Shown here one piece after another: positions 63,595 through 64,000 of a stretch of 64,000 nucleotides of DNA (position 1 is the stretch's first letter; every line of letters starts with the position of its first letter). A model generated the notes under the pieces. The model saw nothing but the letters and a program-made list of their open reading frames with translations. It searched no databases and was not told the DNA's origin. The position numbers and the translations under genes are program-made. Origin of the DNA: Capilliphycus salinus (GTDB lineage Bacteria; Cyanobacteriota; Cyanobacteriia; Cyanobacteriales; Microcoleaceae); assembly GCF_047276495.1 (NCBI RefSeq), contig NZ_CP178543.1, forward strand, positions 6,014,001 to 6,078,000, read 5' to 3'.

Positions 63595-63690
63595 GAAATC
63601 AAACAAATTACCCAAGATGTTAATTTATATCGGGTTCCGGCTGATTTAGAAGAATTGATGAAAATTTTAACGGCGATTCTGCAATCATAA
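63595..63690 (+). pseudogene. 3' remnant of an unidentified gene
   Basis: A 31-codon frame with a stop (E-I-K-Q-I-T-Q-D-V-N-L, L-E-E-L-M-K-I-L-T-A-I-L-Q-S) follows the HNH stop. It is closed upstream by an in-frame TAG at 63589-63591 and has no start. It looks like the tail of a lost helical protein; identity unknown. Confidence 0.4.
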
Positions 63691-63905
63691 ACTCTGCGAT
63701 CGCCATTTTCTCATCTTATTTTTTCTGTAAATTTTAGTTAAGTATTTTTGCCAAAAAACCTAAGTATCTATACTTAAACTTCCAGATAATATAAAGTTTC
63801 ATCTCGTAAAGATTAATATAACCTAAAGAAAACCGAACCTCATACAAATAATTTTCTACCCTAACAGAATATCAGGAAGAATATTGACTGAGGAGCATTT
63901 AAACA

Positions 63906-64000
63906 ATGGCTCATCAAACCCATACAACAGAACACGACAACAGCGTAATCGGCTTTTTAATGGCTTTTATCCTGTTGTTGTGTGCATTTACCTTTGTCAT
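63906..64000 (+). CDS. Small membrane protein (5' end only)
   Basis: The ATG at 63906 has GAGGA 12 bases upstream. The visible 31 residues are polar and His/Thr-rich (M-A-H-Q-T-H-T-T-E-H-D-N) and then hydrophobic (G-F-L-M-A-F-I-L-L-L-C-A-F-T-F-V), so a membrane protein that leaves the window at 64000. I recognise no family from this much. Confidence 0.5.
   Translation, partial: MAHQTHTTEHDNSVIGFLMAFILLLCAFTFV

Noticed and set aside
1..64000. tRNA, rRNA, tmRNA genes
   Set aside because: I looked for cloverleaf and rRNA signatures in the gaps and found none; a covariance-model scan would be decisive.

Overview
The window looks like a filamentous cyanobacterium of the Oscillatoria/Planktothrix/Lyngbya kind; the genus is my inference. 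Direct signs are many GCGATCGC (HIP1) octamers, short intergenic repeats, and families typical of cyanobacteria: AMIN-domain amidase, DUF1822, NB-ARC/WD40, a PEP-CTERM protein, a cyanophycinase-like protein, DUF3082 and a methylglyoxal synthase-lipid kinase fusion. I saw no tRNA, rRNA, CRISPR array or complete insertion sequence.

Layout. 1-1283 (minus) is a C5-cytosine methyltransferase that runs in frame into what resembles a restriction endonuclease and leaves the window. 1.4-6.7 kb holds a gamma-glutamylcyclotransferase-like gene, an AMIN-type cell-wall amidase, and membrane or secreted proteins of unknown role. 7-26.4 kb is a signalling-rich region. It has a vWA protein, a decayed kinase-WD40 gene carrying a 110-bp MITE, and an exported peptidylarginine-deiminase homologue that lacks two catalytic residues. 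It also has an NB-ARC/WD40 STAND protein, a WecG/TagA glycosyltransferase with a duplicated C-terminal module, and a seven-gene co-directional cluster.

That cluster (16.8-26.4 kb) is the best candidate for an undescribed system. It encodes a sigma-like factor, a DUF1822 protein, a CHAT caspase-like protease joined through a membrane helix and TPR to a periplasmic-binding domain, a lipoprotein with a solute-binding and a vWA domain, a membrane coiled-coil protein, a small membrane protein, and an HtpX-type protease fused to the same type of solute-binding domain. Three different effector types are thus each joined to an extracytoplasmic binding domain, which suggests an envelope sensor controlling proteolysis and possibly transcription.

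26.4-49.5 kb is mostly housekeeping and metabolic genes: SDR oxidoreductase, Ca2+ P-type ATPase, DoxX, dienelactone hydrolase, cyanophycinase-like protein, rhomboid, a 1211-residue Yip1-hydrolase protein, methylglyoxal synthase-lipid kinase, aminopeptidase P, a PEP-CTERM protein, TspO, gamma-glutamyltransferase, and a CMD-family gene divergent from a LysR regulator. 49.5-59.9 kb has a two-partner-secretion exoprotein, an RTX-repeat protein, an L,D-transpeptidase, a TPR protein, a frameshifted NTF2-like gene, an M48 peptidase and three tandem AIM24 paralogues. 59.9-62.1 kb is ksgA-ispE-DUF3082. 62.4-63.6 kb is an AT-rich three-gene cassette ending in an HNH nuclease, followed by a gene remnant and the start of a small membrane protein.
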